From Lacunisphaera sp. (lineage in GTDB: Bacteria; Verrucomicrobiota; Verrucomicrobiia; Opitutales; Opitutaceae), in contig JAQSDJ010000097.1 in the NCBI GenBank assembly GCA_029945855.1, forward strand, positions 1-39,146: a stretch of 39,146 nt of DNA. Reading direction: 5' to 3'. Shown in pieces: positions 17,747 through 26,205 of this stretch. Under the pieces are notes generated by a model. It did no database searches and was not told the DNA's origin. It was given only the letters and a program-made list of their open reading frames with translations. Every line of letters starts with the position of its first letter. Position 1 is the stretch's first letter. The translations under genes and the position numbers were made by a program.

Positions 17747-18552
17747 ACCCCGAATCCACGCCCCTCGCCCCCGCCCCCGAGGGCTATCGCATCAACCCCC
17801 TGAGCGGCGCCGCCGTCTCCGCCGCCCGCGGCCTCGCCGGCCCGCTTTCCGCCGAGATCACCGCCGCGCTCTCCGCCAGCCCCAGGGGTGAGGTCTCCGT
17901 CCGCTCCGCCGACCTCAACCTGCCGCTGCTTGAGAAAAACGACATCCTCGCCGAGCGCAACCGCGGCTACTTCCTCGGTCGCGGCCTGGTCGCCTTGAAC
18001 CTCGTGTCCTCCCCCGGCGCGGGCAAGACCACGCTCCTTGAGCACACGCTCGATGACTTCGGCCGGCAGACCAAATGCGCCGTGCTCGTCGGCGACCTCG
18101 AGACCGACAACGACGGCCGCCGCCTCCACCGCCCGCACGCGCCCGTCGCCCAGATCACGACCGGCACCGTCTGCCACCTCGACGCCGGCATGATCGCCCG
18201 CGCCGCCGAGTCGATCAACCTCGATGGCGTGAAGGTCCTCTTCATCGAGAACGTCGGCAACCTCGTCTGCCCCGCGTCGTTCGACTTGGGCGAGCAGGTG
18301 CGCGTCGTGCTGCTCTCCACCACCGAGGGTGAGGACAAGCCGCTCAAGTATCCGCCCATCTTCAAGTCCGCCCATGTCGTCCTGCTCACCAAGATCGACG
18401 TGGCCGACGCCCTCGGCTTCGACCGGGCGCTCGCGGTGGAGAACATCCGCCGCATCGCGCCGCAGGCCCGCCTGATCCAGCTCTCGGCCCGCTCCGGTGA
18501 AGGGCTGCCGGAGTGGTATGATTTCCTGCGGTCGCTCGCGCCTCGTTCCTGA
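17743..18552 (+). CDS. hypB: Hydrogenase nickel-incorporation GTPase HypB
   Basis: The 269-residue GTPase has a P-loop SSPGAGKTTL (about residues 89-98), the metal/switch segment TTGTVCHLDAGM (C144, H145), ENVGNLVCPASFDLG and the LLTKIDVAD guanine-specificity motif. It has no N-terminal histidine-rich stretch or CxxCGC site, so nickel storage would be minimal. The ATG at 17743 overlaps the hypA stop. HypB drives nickel transfer from HypA into the HyaB precursor using GTP hydrolysis. Confidence 0.95.
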   Translation: MNPESTPLAPAPEGYRINPLSGAAVSAARGLAGPLSAEITAALSASPRGEVSVRSADLNLPLLEKNDILAERNRGYFLGRGLVALNLVSSPGAGKTTLLEHTLDDFGRQTKCAVLVGDLETDNDGRRLHRPHAPVAQITTGTVCHLDAGMIARAAESINLDGVKVLFIENVGNLVCPASFDLGEQVRVVLLSTTEGEDKPLKYPPIFKSAHVVLLTKIDVADALGFDRALAVENIRRIAPQARLIQLSARSGEGLPEWYDFLRSLAPRS

Positions 18553-18576
18553 ACCGCGCCCGTGGCGCCTCCGGCC

Positions 18577-20883
18577 ATGTCCCAGCCCGCCCCGTCCACC
18601 GACGTCCTGCTCCGCGTGCGCGGCACCGTGCAGGGCGTGGGCTTCCGGCCCTTCGTGCACCGCACGGCGAACCGGCTCGGCGTCCACGGCTGGGTGCGCA
18701 ACGACCCGCAGGGCGTGCTCATCCGCGCCGCGGGCGAGGCGGGGCTGATCGACGCCCTCGTCGCCGCCCTCGAGCACGACGCCCCGCCCGCCGCGCACGT
18801 CACCGAGATCCGGCGCCTCCCGCCCGGCGCCGCGGAACAGCCCGTCGGCCCCGCCTTCCTGATCACCGCGAGCCAGCTGGACGGCGCCGCCGTCACCGCG
18901 GCCACGCCCGCCGACCTCGCCCTCTGCGCGGACTGCCGGCGCGAACTGCTCGACCCCGCCGACCGGCGCCACCGCTACCCGTTCATCAACTGCACGCAGT
19001 GCGGGCCGCGCTACTCGCTCATCAACCGCCTGCCCTACGACCGCCGCCGCACCACCATGCACACCTTCCGGATGTGCCCGGCCTGCCGGCAGGAATACAC
19101 CGATCCCTCGAACCGGCGCTTCCACGCCGAGCCCAACGCCTGCCCGGTCTGCGGCCCGCAGCTCACGCTCACCCTGGCCGGCGGCGAGGTGCTCGGCCAC
19201 CGGGAGGACGCCCTCCACATCGCCCTCTCCGCGCTCCGCGACGGGCTCATCGTCGCGGTCAAGGGCCTCGGCGGCTACCACCTGATGTGCGACGCCACCT
19301 GCGAGCGGGCGGTCGCGGCCCTCCGCACCCGCAAGCACCGCGAGGAGAAACCCCTCGCCGTGATGTTCCGCGACCTGCCCATGCTGCGGCAATACGCGCT
19401 GGTTTGCCCGGCGGCGGCCCGGCTGCTCGCCTCGCCCCAGGCGCCCATCGTCCTCGTGCCGCAGCGCCCCGGCCAGAACCTCGCCCCTTCCATCGCCCCG
19501 GGCAATCCCTGGCTCGGCGCCCTCCTGCCCTACGCGCCGCTGCATGTGCTGCTGCTGGGCGACCTCGACCGGCCCTTGGTCGCCACCAGCGCCAACCTGG
19601 CGGAGGAGCCCCTCTGCACCGACAACGACGACGCCCGCGCCAAGCTCTTCCTCATCGCCGACCTTTTCCTTGAGCACGACCGCCCCATCGCCCGGCCCGT
19701 GGATGACTCCGTCGTCCGCCTGGCCGCCCACGACCACCCGATCCTCCTCCGGCGCGCCCGGGGCTATGCACCCGCACCGCTGCCCCTCCCCGGCCAGCTT
19801 CCCGGCCCCGTGCTCTGCGTCGGCGGCCAGATGAAGTCCACGGTCGCTCTCGCCTCCGAAAAACAGCTGGTGCTCAGCCCGCACCTCGGCGACCTCGAGA
19901 ATCTGGCCACCCACCGGGTGTTCGAGCAGACGATCGCGATGCTGGGCGAACTCTACGAGTCGCGCTTCGCCCTCGTCGTCCACGACAAGCATCCGGGCTA
20001 CAGCTCCACCCACTACGCCCGGCGCACCGGCCTGCCCTGCCTCGCGGTCCAGCACCATCTGGCACATGTCCTCGCCTGCCTCCTCGAGAACAACCATCCC
20101 GCCGAGGGCGTGCTGGGCGTCGCGTGGGACGGCACCGGCTACGGCGAGGACGACACCGTGTGGGGCGGCGAGTTCATCCTGCTCGGGCAGGGCGGCGCCG
20201 AGCGCTTTGCCCGGCTGCGCCCGTTCCGGCTGCCGGGCGGCGAGGCGGCGGTGAAGGACGCCCGGCGCGTCGCGATCGCCCTTGCGCACGAATTCGGGCT
20301 CGGGGCGTTCGTCGCGGACCGTTTCGGCTATTCGGCCCAGGATGCGGGCAACCTCCAGACCATGCTCGCCCGCGGGCTCAACTCGCCCGTCTGCACGAGT
20401 GCCGGCCGCCTGTTCGACGGTGCGGGCGCCCTGCTCGGTCTCGGCCAGCGCAACGCCTTCGAGGGCCAGATGCCCATCGCCGTCGAGGCCGCGGCGACCC
20501 GCGCCGGCCGCCACCGCCAGGCCCTGCCCTTTGCCGTGTGCCCCGCCACCTCGCCCGGCGCCCGCTTCGAGATCGACTGGCAGCCGGCCATCGAGCGCCT
20601 GCTGTCGCCGGGGGACCACGCGGATGAGCTCGCCGCCGCCTTCCACCGCGGCCTGGCCAACGCCATCGTCGGCGTCGCCCTGCAGTCCGGCGTCGGCACG
20701 GTCGCCCTCACCGGCGGCTGTTTCCAGAACGCCCTCCTCCACTCGCTCACCAGCGCCGCCCTCAGCGCCGCCGGCTTCAAGGTGCTCGTCCACCACCGCC
20801 TCTCCCCCAACGACAACTCCATCGCCGCCGGCCAGGCGCTTGCGGCCCTCCTGAATCTCACCACCGTGAAACTGCCCGCGTAA
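18577..20883 (+). CDS. hypF: Carbamoyltransferase HypF
   Basis: The 768-residue protein has the full HypF domain order. An acylphosphatase domain comes first (GTVQGVGFRPFVHR), then two zinc fingers (CADC...CTQCGPRYS and CPAC...CPVCGP). A YrdC-like domain follows (KGLGGYHLMCDAT, KPLAVMFRD, TSANLAEEP), and last a Kae1-like domain (HDKHPGYSSTHYA, VQHHLAHV, WDGTGYGEDDTVWGGEF). HypF makes the thiocarbamate on the HypE C-terminal cysteine that becomes the cyanide ligands of the active site. ATG at 18577 is preferred over an in-frame GTG at 18562. It lies 24 bp downstream of hypB. Confidence 0.96.
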   Translation: MSQPAPSTDVLLRVRGTVQGVGFRPFVHRTANRLGVHGWVRNDPQGVLIRAAGEAGLIDALVAALEHDAPPAAHVTEIRRLPPGAAEQPVGPAFLITASQLDGAAVTAATPADLALCADCRRELLDPADRRHRYPFINCTQCGPRYSLINRLPYDRRRTTMHTFRMCPACRQEYTDPSNRRFHAEPNACPVCGPQLTLTLAGGEVLGHREDALHIALSALRDGLIVAVKGLGGYHLMCDATCERAVAALRTRKHREEKPLAVMFRDLPMLRQYALVCPAAARLLASPQAPIVLVPQRPGQNLAPSIAPGNPWLGALLPYAPLHVLLLGDLDRPLVATSANLAEEPLCTDNDDARAKLFLIADLFLEHDRPIARPVDDSVVRLAAHDHPILLRRARGYAPAPLPLPGQLPGPVLCVGGQMKSTVALASEKQLVLSPHLGDLENLATHRVFEQTIAMLGELYESRFALVVHDKHPGYSSTHYARRTGLPCLAVQHHLAHVLACLLENNHPAEGVLGVAWDGTGYGEDDTVWGGEFILLGQGGAERFARLRPFRLPGGEAAVKDARRVAIALAHEFGLGAFVADRFGYSAQDAGNLQTMLARGLNSPVCTSAGRLFDGAGALLGLGQRNAFEGQMPIAVEAAATRAGRHRQALPFAVCPATSPGARFEIDWQPAIERLLSPGDHADELAAAFHRGLANAIVGVALQSGVGTVALTGGCFQNALLHSLTSAALSAAGFKVLVHHRLSPNDNSIAAGQALAALLNLTTVKLPA

Positions 20884-20891
20884 ACCCTACC

Positions 20892-20972
20892 ATCGTTCTC
20901 GTTCTCTTAATCGTTCTCTCGTCCGCCTGAACCAAGACCGAGAACGAGAAGGATTAGGAGAACGAGAACGAT
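20892..20972. repeat. GAGAACGAGAACGAT inverted repeat, copy 1
   Basis: The left end ATCGTTCTCGTTCTC and the right end GAGAACGAGAACGAT are inverted copies around a short GC-rich centre. It fills the hypF-hypC gap. A second, divergent copy follows hypD at 22509-22585, so the two bracket hypCD. Confidence 0.75.
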
Positions 20973-21034
20973 TTGCCCCCTTTCACTCTCCCTCTCACTT
21001 TCACTCTCCCGTCCACCCCCAACCCCTCCACGCC

Positions 21035-21373
21035 ATGTGTCTCGCTGTTCCCGGCAAAGTCGTCGAAATCATCGGTGACGATCCCCTCCTCCGCTCGGCC
21101 AAGGTCAGCTTCGCCGGCGTCATCAAGCTCGTCAGCCTCACCTGCACGCCCGAGGCCAAACTCGGCGACTACGTGCTCGTCCACGTCGGCGTCGCCATCA
21201 GCACCATCGACCCGCAGGACGCCGAGCTGACCTTCCGCTACCTCCGCGAGATGGGCGAGCTCGACGGCATCGATCTGCCGCCGGAGGATCCGGTAGGGGC
21301 CGTTGCCCCCAACGGCCCAGGGCGCTTGGGGGCAAGCGCCCCTACCCCACCCCCAACCCCCGCCGCCCCATGA
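21035..21373 (+). CDS. hypC: Hydrogenase maturation chaperone HypC with a repeat-encoded tail
   Basis: The 112-residue protein starts [12 protein letters not shown]; Cys2 is the conserved residue that binds the Fe(CN)2CO unit. The body ([17 protein letters not shown]) is typical of the HypC/HupF beta-barrel, which normally ends near residue 85-90. Here the frame continues through a GTAGGGGC palindromic repeat (21293-21346), adding about 26 residues ([18 protein letters not shown] and a Pro/Ala end). The stop overlaps the hypD ATG. HypC works with HypD to assemble the iron ligands and deliver them to HyaB. Confidence 0.93.
   Translation: MCLAVPGKVVEIIGDDPLLRSAKVSFAGVIKLVSLTCTPEAKLGDYVLVHVGVAISTIDPQDAELTFRYLREMGELDGIDLPPEDPVGAVAPNGPGRLGASAPTPPPTPAAP
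21293..21346. repeat. GTAGGGGC palindromic repeat inside the hypC reading frame
   Basis: It starts GTAGGGGCCGTTGCCCCCAA and ends AAGCGCCCCTACC, almost identical to the intergenic copy at 3771-3823. It lies wholly within the 3' end of hypC and is translated without a stop. Confidence 0.85.
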
Positions 21374-22485
21374 AATACGTCGACGAATACCGCGACGCGG
21401 CGCTCGTCCGCAAGCTGGCCGACGCCATCGCCCGCGTCACCACGCGGCCGTGGACCATCATGGAGATCTGCGGCGGCCAGACCCACGCCATCGTCAAGTT
21501 CGGCCTCGACGACCTGCTCCCGAAAGCCATCACGCTCGTCCACGGCCCGGGCTGCCCGGTGTGCGTGACCAGCGCCGACTTCATCGACCAGGCCATCGCG
21601 CTCGCCCTCGACCGCGGCGTCATCCTCTGCTCGTTCGGCGACATGCTGCGCGTGCCGGGCAACGGCATCGACCTCCTCACGGCCAAGGCCCGCGGCGGCG
21701 ACGTCCGCATCGTCTACTCGCCCCTCGACGCCGTGACGATCGCCAAGGAAAACCCGACGAGGCAGGTCGTGTTCTTCGCCGTTGGCTTCGAGACGACGGC
21801 ACCCGCCAACGCCATGTCAGTCCTCGCCGCCGCGGCGCAGAACGTCACAAACTTTTCCATTCTCACCTCGCACGTCCTCGTGCCCCCGGCGATGCGCGCC
21901 ATCCTCGGCTCGCCCGACAACCGCGTGCAGGGCTTCCTCGCCGCCGGCCACGTCTGCACCATCATGGGCACGACGGAATACGGTCCCATCGCCGCCGCAT
22001 ACCGGGCGCCGATCATCATCACCGGCTTCGAACCGGTCGACATCCTCGAGGGCATCTTGATGTGCGTGCAGCAGCTCGAGAGCGGCAGCCATGTGGTGGA
22101 AAACGCCTACTCCCGCGCCGTCCGCCCCGAGGGCAACGTCCATGCCCGCAAGATCGTCGAGCAGGTCTTCGAGGTGACCGACCGCGACTGGCGCGGCATC
22201 GGCGTCATTCCGCAGAGCGGCCTGGCGGTGCGCCCGGCCTACGCGGCCTTCGACGCCAACAAGCGCTTCCAGCTCGCTGCCGCGCCCCAGGACTGCGCCA
22301 CGGAGTGCATCAGCGGCCAGATCATGCGCGGCGTGAAGAAGCCCCATGACTGCCCCGCCTTCGGCACCCGTTGCACCCCCGAACGCCCGCTCGGCGCGCC
22401 GATGGTCTCCAGCGAGGGCGCCTGCGCCGCCTACTACCGCTACCGCAGCCGCACGGTGGAACCGGCGGCGACGGCCACTTCCTGA
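21370..22485 (+). CDS. hypD: Hydrogenase maturation iron-sulfur protein HypD
   Basis: The 371-residue protein has [24 protein letters not shown] and [12 protein letters not shown], the conserved cysteine and redox motifs of HypD. The C-terminal [4Fe-4S] cysteines lie in [28 protein letters not shown] and [10 protein letters not shown]. HypD with HypC forms the scaffold on which Fe(CN)2CO is built. ATG at 21370 overlaps the hypC stop (ATGA). hypE, usually next in such operons, is instead on the other strand beyond a small insert. Confidence 0.96.
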   Translation: MKYVDEYRDAALVRKLADAIARVTTRPWTIMEICGGQTHAIVKFGLDDLLPKAITLVHGPGCPVCVTSADFIDQAIALALDRGVILCSFGDMLRVPGNGIDLLTAKARGGDVRIVYSPLDAVTIAKENPTRQVVFFAVGFETTAPANAMSVLAAAAQNVTNFSILTSHVLVPPAMRAILGSPDNRVQGFLAAGHVCTIMGTTEYGPIAAAYRAPIIITGFEPVDILEGILMCVQQLESGSHVVENAYSRAVRPEGNVHARKIVEQVFEVTDRDWRGIGVIPQSGLAVRPAYAAFDANKRFQLAAAPQDCATECISGQIMRGVKKPHDCPAFGTRCTPERPLGAPMVSSEGACAAYYRYRSRTVEPAATATS

Positions 22486-22508
22486 TATCTCTCGATAGTT
22501 TGCGGCTC

Positions 22509-22585
22509 ATTCTCGTTCCTCGTTCTCCTTCTCGTTCTCTCCGCAACCAGAGAGAAGGAGGAACGAGTATGAGAACGAGAACGAT
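22509..22585. repeat. GAGAACGAGAACGAT inverted repeat, copy 2
   Basis: The left end ATTCTCGTTCCTCGTTCTCC is mirrored by a right end finishing GAGAACGAGAACGAT. It lies downstream of hypD and stops 15 bp before the duplicated hypE 3' end. Confidence 0.7.
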
Positions 22586-22600
22586 TCGAGCACCCGCCTT

Positions 22601-22663
22601 CAGCAGATCCGCGGCAGCTGCTCGCCGCTGAGGCGGTCGACGATCCGCTCGGCGCCGATGATG
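22601..22663 (-). pseudogene. 63-bp duplicate of the hypE 3' end
   Basis: This segment matches 23368-23430, the last 20 codons and stop of hypE, with a single base difference, in the same orientation. Translated on the minus strand it gives [20 protein letters not shown]. The match ends abruptly on the hypE-proximal side. It is a fragment, not a gene. Confidence 0.9.
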
Positions 22664-22764
22664 CACGTGGCGAACATATCGACTTGCGTCAGTGCCGCGA
22701 TGGCGCGAAAGCTCGTCCCGGATGCAGAGTGAACTGGGCCAGCCACATTGCGCCAGGATCCTCC

Positions 22765-23325
22765 ATGACAAACATCCCCGAGAACCGCCTTTCCCCGGGT
22801 AGTCGCCGCACCGCAGGCTGGACCTGCCTCAGCCTGCTGCTGGCTGTTGCTTTCCTGCCCGCCCAGGCCCAATTCAAACGAGCTGAGCTCAGCCGCGAGG
22901 AACTCGTTTCGATTTACAACGTTCCGGTGGACACCCAACCATCGGTCAAATTTGTGTGGCCGGTGGTAGGAGAAAAATACTTTCGCGTTGTGGTGGAGGA
23001 ATCGCCCGTGGCCCAAACGGAATGGAAGGTGCGGGAGTCATATCCCTACAAATTTGCCGAAACAACCGGGACTTTCATATATACGATCGAAAGCAAAACC
23101 TCGCGGACGGCCGCGGGAAACGCCTGGGTAATCAGCATTCGCATCGGCGGCATCGGTGGAAAATTCCGGGGTTGGTCCGGATCCCGTTTTATCCTCCCCA
23201 TGCCAGACTCAGAATATCAAACCGAATCCAAGACCGATGATCCTGACCGCATTCTGCTGATTCGCTCAGCCACGAAGCATTACCGCCTGCGCATGGAATC
23301 AAGTTCCACGCCATTTCCTTCCTGA
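22765..23325 (+). CDS. Hypothetical exported protein between hypE-tail copies
   Basis: The 186-residue protein has a hydrophobic signal segment (WTCLSLLLAVAFLPAQAQ). The mature part is mixed beta-rich (VKFVWPVVGEKYFRVVVEES, AWVISIRIGGIGGKFRGWSG). No family is recognised. The ATG at 22765 was chosen because the signal peptide follows; an upstream in-frame start would add 27 unlikely residues. Base composition is visibly less GC-rich than the hyp genes on both sides. It lies between two direct copies of the hypE 3' end, which suggests it arrived with a rearrangement. It may be unrelated to hydrogenase maturation. Confidence 0.6.
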   Translation: MTNIPENRLSPGSRRTAGWTCLSLLLAVAFLPAQAQFKRAELSREELVSIYNVPVDTQPSVKFVWPVVGEKYFRVVVEESPVAQTEWKVRESYPYKFAETTGTFIYTIESKTSRTAAGNAWVISIRIGGIGGKFRGWSGSRFILPMPDSEYQTESKTDDPDRILLIRSATKHYRLRMESSSTPFPS

Positions 23326-23366
23326 CGGCAAATACGCCGGACTGAGAGGACCGGCCGCTCTCCCTC

Positions 23367-24434
23367 TCAGCAGATCCGCGGCAGCTGCTCGCCGCTGAGG
23401 CGGTCGACGATGCGCTCGGCGCCGATGATGCTGCGCTGCGTCACCTGGCCGGCCGGGCCGGCCTTCACCCCGCCGATGATCACCGCCGGGCCGCCCGGAC
23501 CGGCCTCGCTGATGATCTTCACCGCCTGCTCCGCCTGCGCTTCGGGCAAAATGCAGACAAAACGGCCCTCGTTGGCCACGTAGAAGGGATCGAGTCCGAG
23601 GATCTCGCAGGCCCCGCCGACCAGCTCTGACACGGGCACCTTCGCCGCGTCGATCGCGATGGCGAGCTTCGCCGACTCCGCCAGTTCGACCAGCGAGGTC
23701 GCCAGCCCGCCGCGGGTCAGGTCGCGCAGACAATGGATCTCCAGGCCGGCCGCGAGCAGGGCTTTCACCGGCGCCACCAGCGGCGCGCAGTCGCTCTCGA
23801 TCGCGCTCTCAAATTCCAGTCCCGCCCGCGTGGCCATGATCGCCATGCCGTGCCGGCCCACGTCGCCGCTCAACACGATGGCGTCGCCCGGACGGATGCT
23901 CGACGGTGCGACCGTGAGCGCCGTCTCGATCACGCCGACGCCCGAGGTCGTCACGTAAAGCCCGTCGCCCTTGCCGCGCTCGACGACCTTGGTGTCGCCG
24001 GTAACGATCGCCACGCCCGCCGCCGCCGCCGCCGCTTTCATCGAGTGGACGATCTTCTCCAAGGTGGCCATCGGGAAACCTTCCTCGAGGATGAAGCCCG
24101 CGCTGAGCCAGAGCGGCCGTGCCCCGCACATGCACAGGTCGTTGACGGTGCCGTTGACCGCGAGCTTGCCGATATCGCCACTGGGAAAGAACAGCGGGCT
24201 GACCACGTGCGAGTCCGTCGTGAAGGCCAGCCGGCCGCCGCCCGGGAAAGGGAGCATCGCCCCGTCGTGCTGCGCCTCGAGCCCGGGGTTGGCAAATGCC
24301 GGCCGGAACACGCGGTCGATCAGGTCCTGGGTCAGCCGCCCGCCGCCACCATGGCCGACGGTGATCTCCGTGCGGTGCGACAGCGGAACAGGGCAGGTGG
24401 TAAAACCGGAGGGCGTGGGACCGGTGTCTGACAT
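23367..24434 (-). CDS. hypE: Hydrogenase maturation protein HypE
   Basis: The 355-residue protein has PurM/AIR-synthase-like motifs: [44 protein letters not shown] and [14 protein letters not shown]. It ends in PRIC, whose last cysteine receives the carbamoyl group from HypF and is dehydrated to thiocyanate, the cyanide donor. ATG at 24434 gives a normal family length; an in-frame ATG at 24446 is an alternative. It faces hypABFCD tail to tail instead of ending that operon. Its last 63 bp are duplicated at 22601-22663. Confidence 0.95.
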   Translation of the reverse strand: MSDTGPTPSGFTTCPVPLSHRTEITVGHGGGGRLTQDLIDRVFRPAFANPGLEAQHDGAMLPFPGGGRLAFTTDSHVVSPLFFPSGDIGKLAVNGTVNDLCMCGARPLWLSAGFILEEGFPMATLEKIVHSMKAAAAAAGVAIVTGDTKVVERGKGDGLYVTTSGVGVIETALTVAPSSIRPGDAIVLSGDVGRHGMAIMATRAGLEFESAIESDCAPLVAPVKALLAAGLEIHCLRDLTRGGLATSLVELAESAKLAIAIDAAKVPVSELVGGACEILGLDPFYVANEGRFVCILPEAQAEQAVKIISEAGPGGPAVIIGGVKAGPAGQVTQRSIIGAERIVDRLSGEQLPRIC

Positions 24435-24470
24435 GGCCGGTAGCATGGGACCGGCCGGCCGGAATCCCGA

Positions 24471-24516
24471 GACAAAAATGTGCGCAACCCCTGCCCGGCT
24501 TTGCGCATATCTTGTC
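24471..24516. promoter_or_regulatory. Imperfect inverted repeat upstream of hypE
   Basis: GACAAAAATGTGCGCAA and TTGCGCATATCTTGTC are near-complementary around a 13-base GC-rich centre, 37-82 bp before the hypE start. It could be an operator or a leader hairpin. It shares GATATGCG (minus strand 24504-24511) with two other promoter regions here. Confidence 0.4.
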
Positions 24517-24548
24517 GGGAACGCTGTCTTTGAAGGGGCGGCGCCCCG

Positions 24549-24576
24549 CGACAAGCTCGGGGCCGTGAGCCTGTCG
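24549..24576. repeat. CGACAAGCTC/GAGCCTGTCG palindrome
   Basis: A 10-bp inverted repeat with one mismatch and an 8-base loop in the gap between hypE and the aminotransferase gene. The type resembles common dispersed palindromes in GC-rich genomes. Confidence 0.5.
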
Positions 24577-24639
24577 AACCGGGAAGCCGGTGCCACATTG
24601 GGTGCGCAGCCACGATCCAGACTCAAGCCGCAGAAACTT

Positions 24640-24718
24640 TGGCCACAAAAGGCTCAAAAAGCACAAAAGGGGACGATAGCGAAGACTGCTTTTGCGACTT
24701 CTGTGCCTTTTGTGGCCA
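24640..24718. repeat. GGCCACAAAA-family inverted repeat without ORF (copy 1)
   Basis: The left arm starts TGGCCACAAAAGGCTCAAAA and the right arm ends TGTGCCTTTTGTGGCCA, separated by about 17 bp. The arms match the ends of the GxxExxY element at 31862-32312. It lies in the 388-bp gap 24435-24822, in which no gene is seen. Confidence 0.8.
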
Positions 24719-24822
24719 TTCAAATTTCGGCTCTGCCGGCTTCGATATGCCGCGTTTGCGCAGGCAAAAGCCAATTCGCGGGCGTCAGCGAACTACAATG
24801 ACGCCCCTCCATTTACCCCGCC

Positions 24823-26007
24823 TCAACCCGCCCGGCAGAGCGCCGCCAGCCGGCGCACCCCCTCGCGGATGCGCTCCGGGGTCGAGTTCGAGAAATTCAG
24901 CCGGAAGTGGTTCTTGCCGCCGTCGGCCGGGAAGAAATCCCGCCCGGGCACGAAGGCCACCTTTTCGGCGATGCACCGCTGGAGAAGATTCATCGCGTCC
25001 AGCGATTCCGGCCCCGTCACCCAGAGGAACATGCCGCCCTCGGGCTTCGTCCAGTGGTAACCGGCCGGCATCGCGGCCCCCAGTGCCTCCTGCAAGATGC
25101 CCAGACGCTCGCCGTAGACCGCCCGGATTTTTTCCAGGTGCTCCGCCGGGTTGTTGGTGGTCAGGTAGGCGTGCACGACCCGCTGATCGAAGCTCGAGGT
25201 GTGGAGGTCCGCCGCCTGCTTGAGGATCAGCATCCGGGAAAAAACCTCCGGCGGGGCGACCACCCAGCCGATGCGCAGACCGGGCGCGACGGTCTTGGAA
25301 AAGGTGCTCGCGTAGAGCACGCAGCCGGCTTCGTCCCAGTGCTTGACCGGCGGCACCTCGGTCCCGCGGTAGCGCAGCTTGCCGTAGGGATCGTCCTCGA
25401 TGACGGTCAGGCTGTGCGCCGCGGCGATCTTCGCCAGGGCGGCCCGGCGCGAGGCGCTGAGCGTGATGCCGGTGGGATTCTGGAAATTCGGGATCGTGTA
25501 GAGCAGCTTCGGCCGGTGGGTCTTGATGAGGTCCGGCAGCGCCTCGGGGATCAGGCCCTCCTCGTCGGTCGGCACCGGCACGAACTTGGCCTCAAGGGTC
25601 TGGAACGACTGGATGGCCGCGAGGTAGGTCGGGTTCTCCGTGAGCACCACGTCGCCCGGGTTGAGGAAAACCTTGCCCACGAGGTCGAGCACCTGCTGCG
25701 AGCCGTTGGTGACGAGCACGTCGTCCGCCCCGGCCTGGATGCCGCGCGCCCGCATCTCCTGGGCGATCCACTCGCGCAGGCCGGCCACCCCCTCGCTCGG
25801 CCCGTATTGCAGCGCCGCCCGGCCGTCGCGGCTTAGCACCACATCCGCCGCCGCCTGCACTTCCGCGATGGGAAACAGCTCCGGCGCCGGCAGGCCGCCG
25901 GCAAACGAGATGATCTCCGGCTGGGCGGTGACTTTCAGGATCTCGCGGATGGTCGACGGACGCATCTGCGCGAGGCGGTGGGCGAATTCGGAATGGACGG
26001 CGGACAT
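24823..26007 (-). CDS. PLP-dependent aminotransferase, class I/II (LysN/AAT-like)
   Basis: The 394-residue protein has the fold-type I layout. It starts with SFAGGLPAPELFP, has the YGPSEGVAGLREW and TNGSQQVLDLV cofactor-phosphate segment, NFQNPTG and EDDPYGKLRY, and the Schiff-base lysine K238 in ASTFSKTVAPGLRIGW. It resembles 2-aminoadipate and aromatic or branched-chain aminotransferases related to the MocR catalytic domain but lacks a DNA-binding domain. Substrate cannot be told from sequence. The gene is flanked by repeat-filled gaps and does not appear to be part of the hyp cluster. Confidence 0.88.
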   Translation of the reverse strand: MSAVHSEFAHRLAQMRPSTIREILKVTAQPEIISFAGGLPAPELFPIAEVQAAADVVLSRDGRAALQYGPSEGVAGLREWIAQEMRARGIQAGADDVLVTNGSQQVLDLVGKVFLNPGDVVLTENPTYLAAIQSFQTLEAKFVPVPTDEEGLIPEALPDLIKTHRPKLLYTIPNFQNPTGITLSASRRAALAKIAAAHSLTVIEDDPYGKLRYRGTEVPPVKHWDEAGCVLYASTFSKTVAPGLRIGWVVAPPEVFSRMLILKQAADLHTSSFDQRVVHAYLTTNNPAEHLEKIRAVYGERLGILQEALGAAMPAGYHWTKPEGGMFLWVTGPESLDAMNLLQRCIAEKVAFVPGRDFFPADGGKNHFRLNFSNSTPERIREGVRRLAALCRAG

Positions 26008-26086
26008 GCCGGGAAGAGAACAGAAGCCCCCGCGCAGGGCCAGCCATTCATGCTCAGCCTTAAGGGGTAATCAGGGCAGTTGTGCT

Positions 26087-26201
26087 GTAGGTCGGGCTTT
26101 ACGCCCGACATCGGGGCCCGCCTCAAGGTAGGGCGAGTCGTCCCTGACGAGCCGATAGGTGATCGGATAAGACACGGCTCATCCGGAGGATTTGCCCTAC
26201 C
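26087..26201. repeat. Two adjacent palindromic repeats between recN and the aminotransferase gene
   Basis: The first (26087-26115) starts GTAGGTCGGGCTTTACGCCC and relates to 1410-1468. The second (26127-26201) starts GGTAGGGCGAGTC and ends GATTTGCCCTACC, with inner CGAGCCG/CGGCTC complementarity. The second ends 5 bp from the recN stop and may fold in its 3' UTR. Confidence 0.65.
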
Positions 26202-26205
26202 CCCT

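Noticed and set aside
17668-20796. A 1042-codon open frame on the minus strand opposite hypB/hypF
   Set aside because: Same reason: shadow of HypB and HypF codon use, with biased composition and no recognisable domain.
22600-23016. A minus-strand frame ending in the HypE-like PRIC sequence
   Set aside because: Only the last 20 residues match HypE, through the 63-bp duplication. The rest is antisense to the exported-protein gene.
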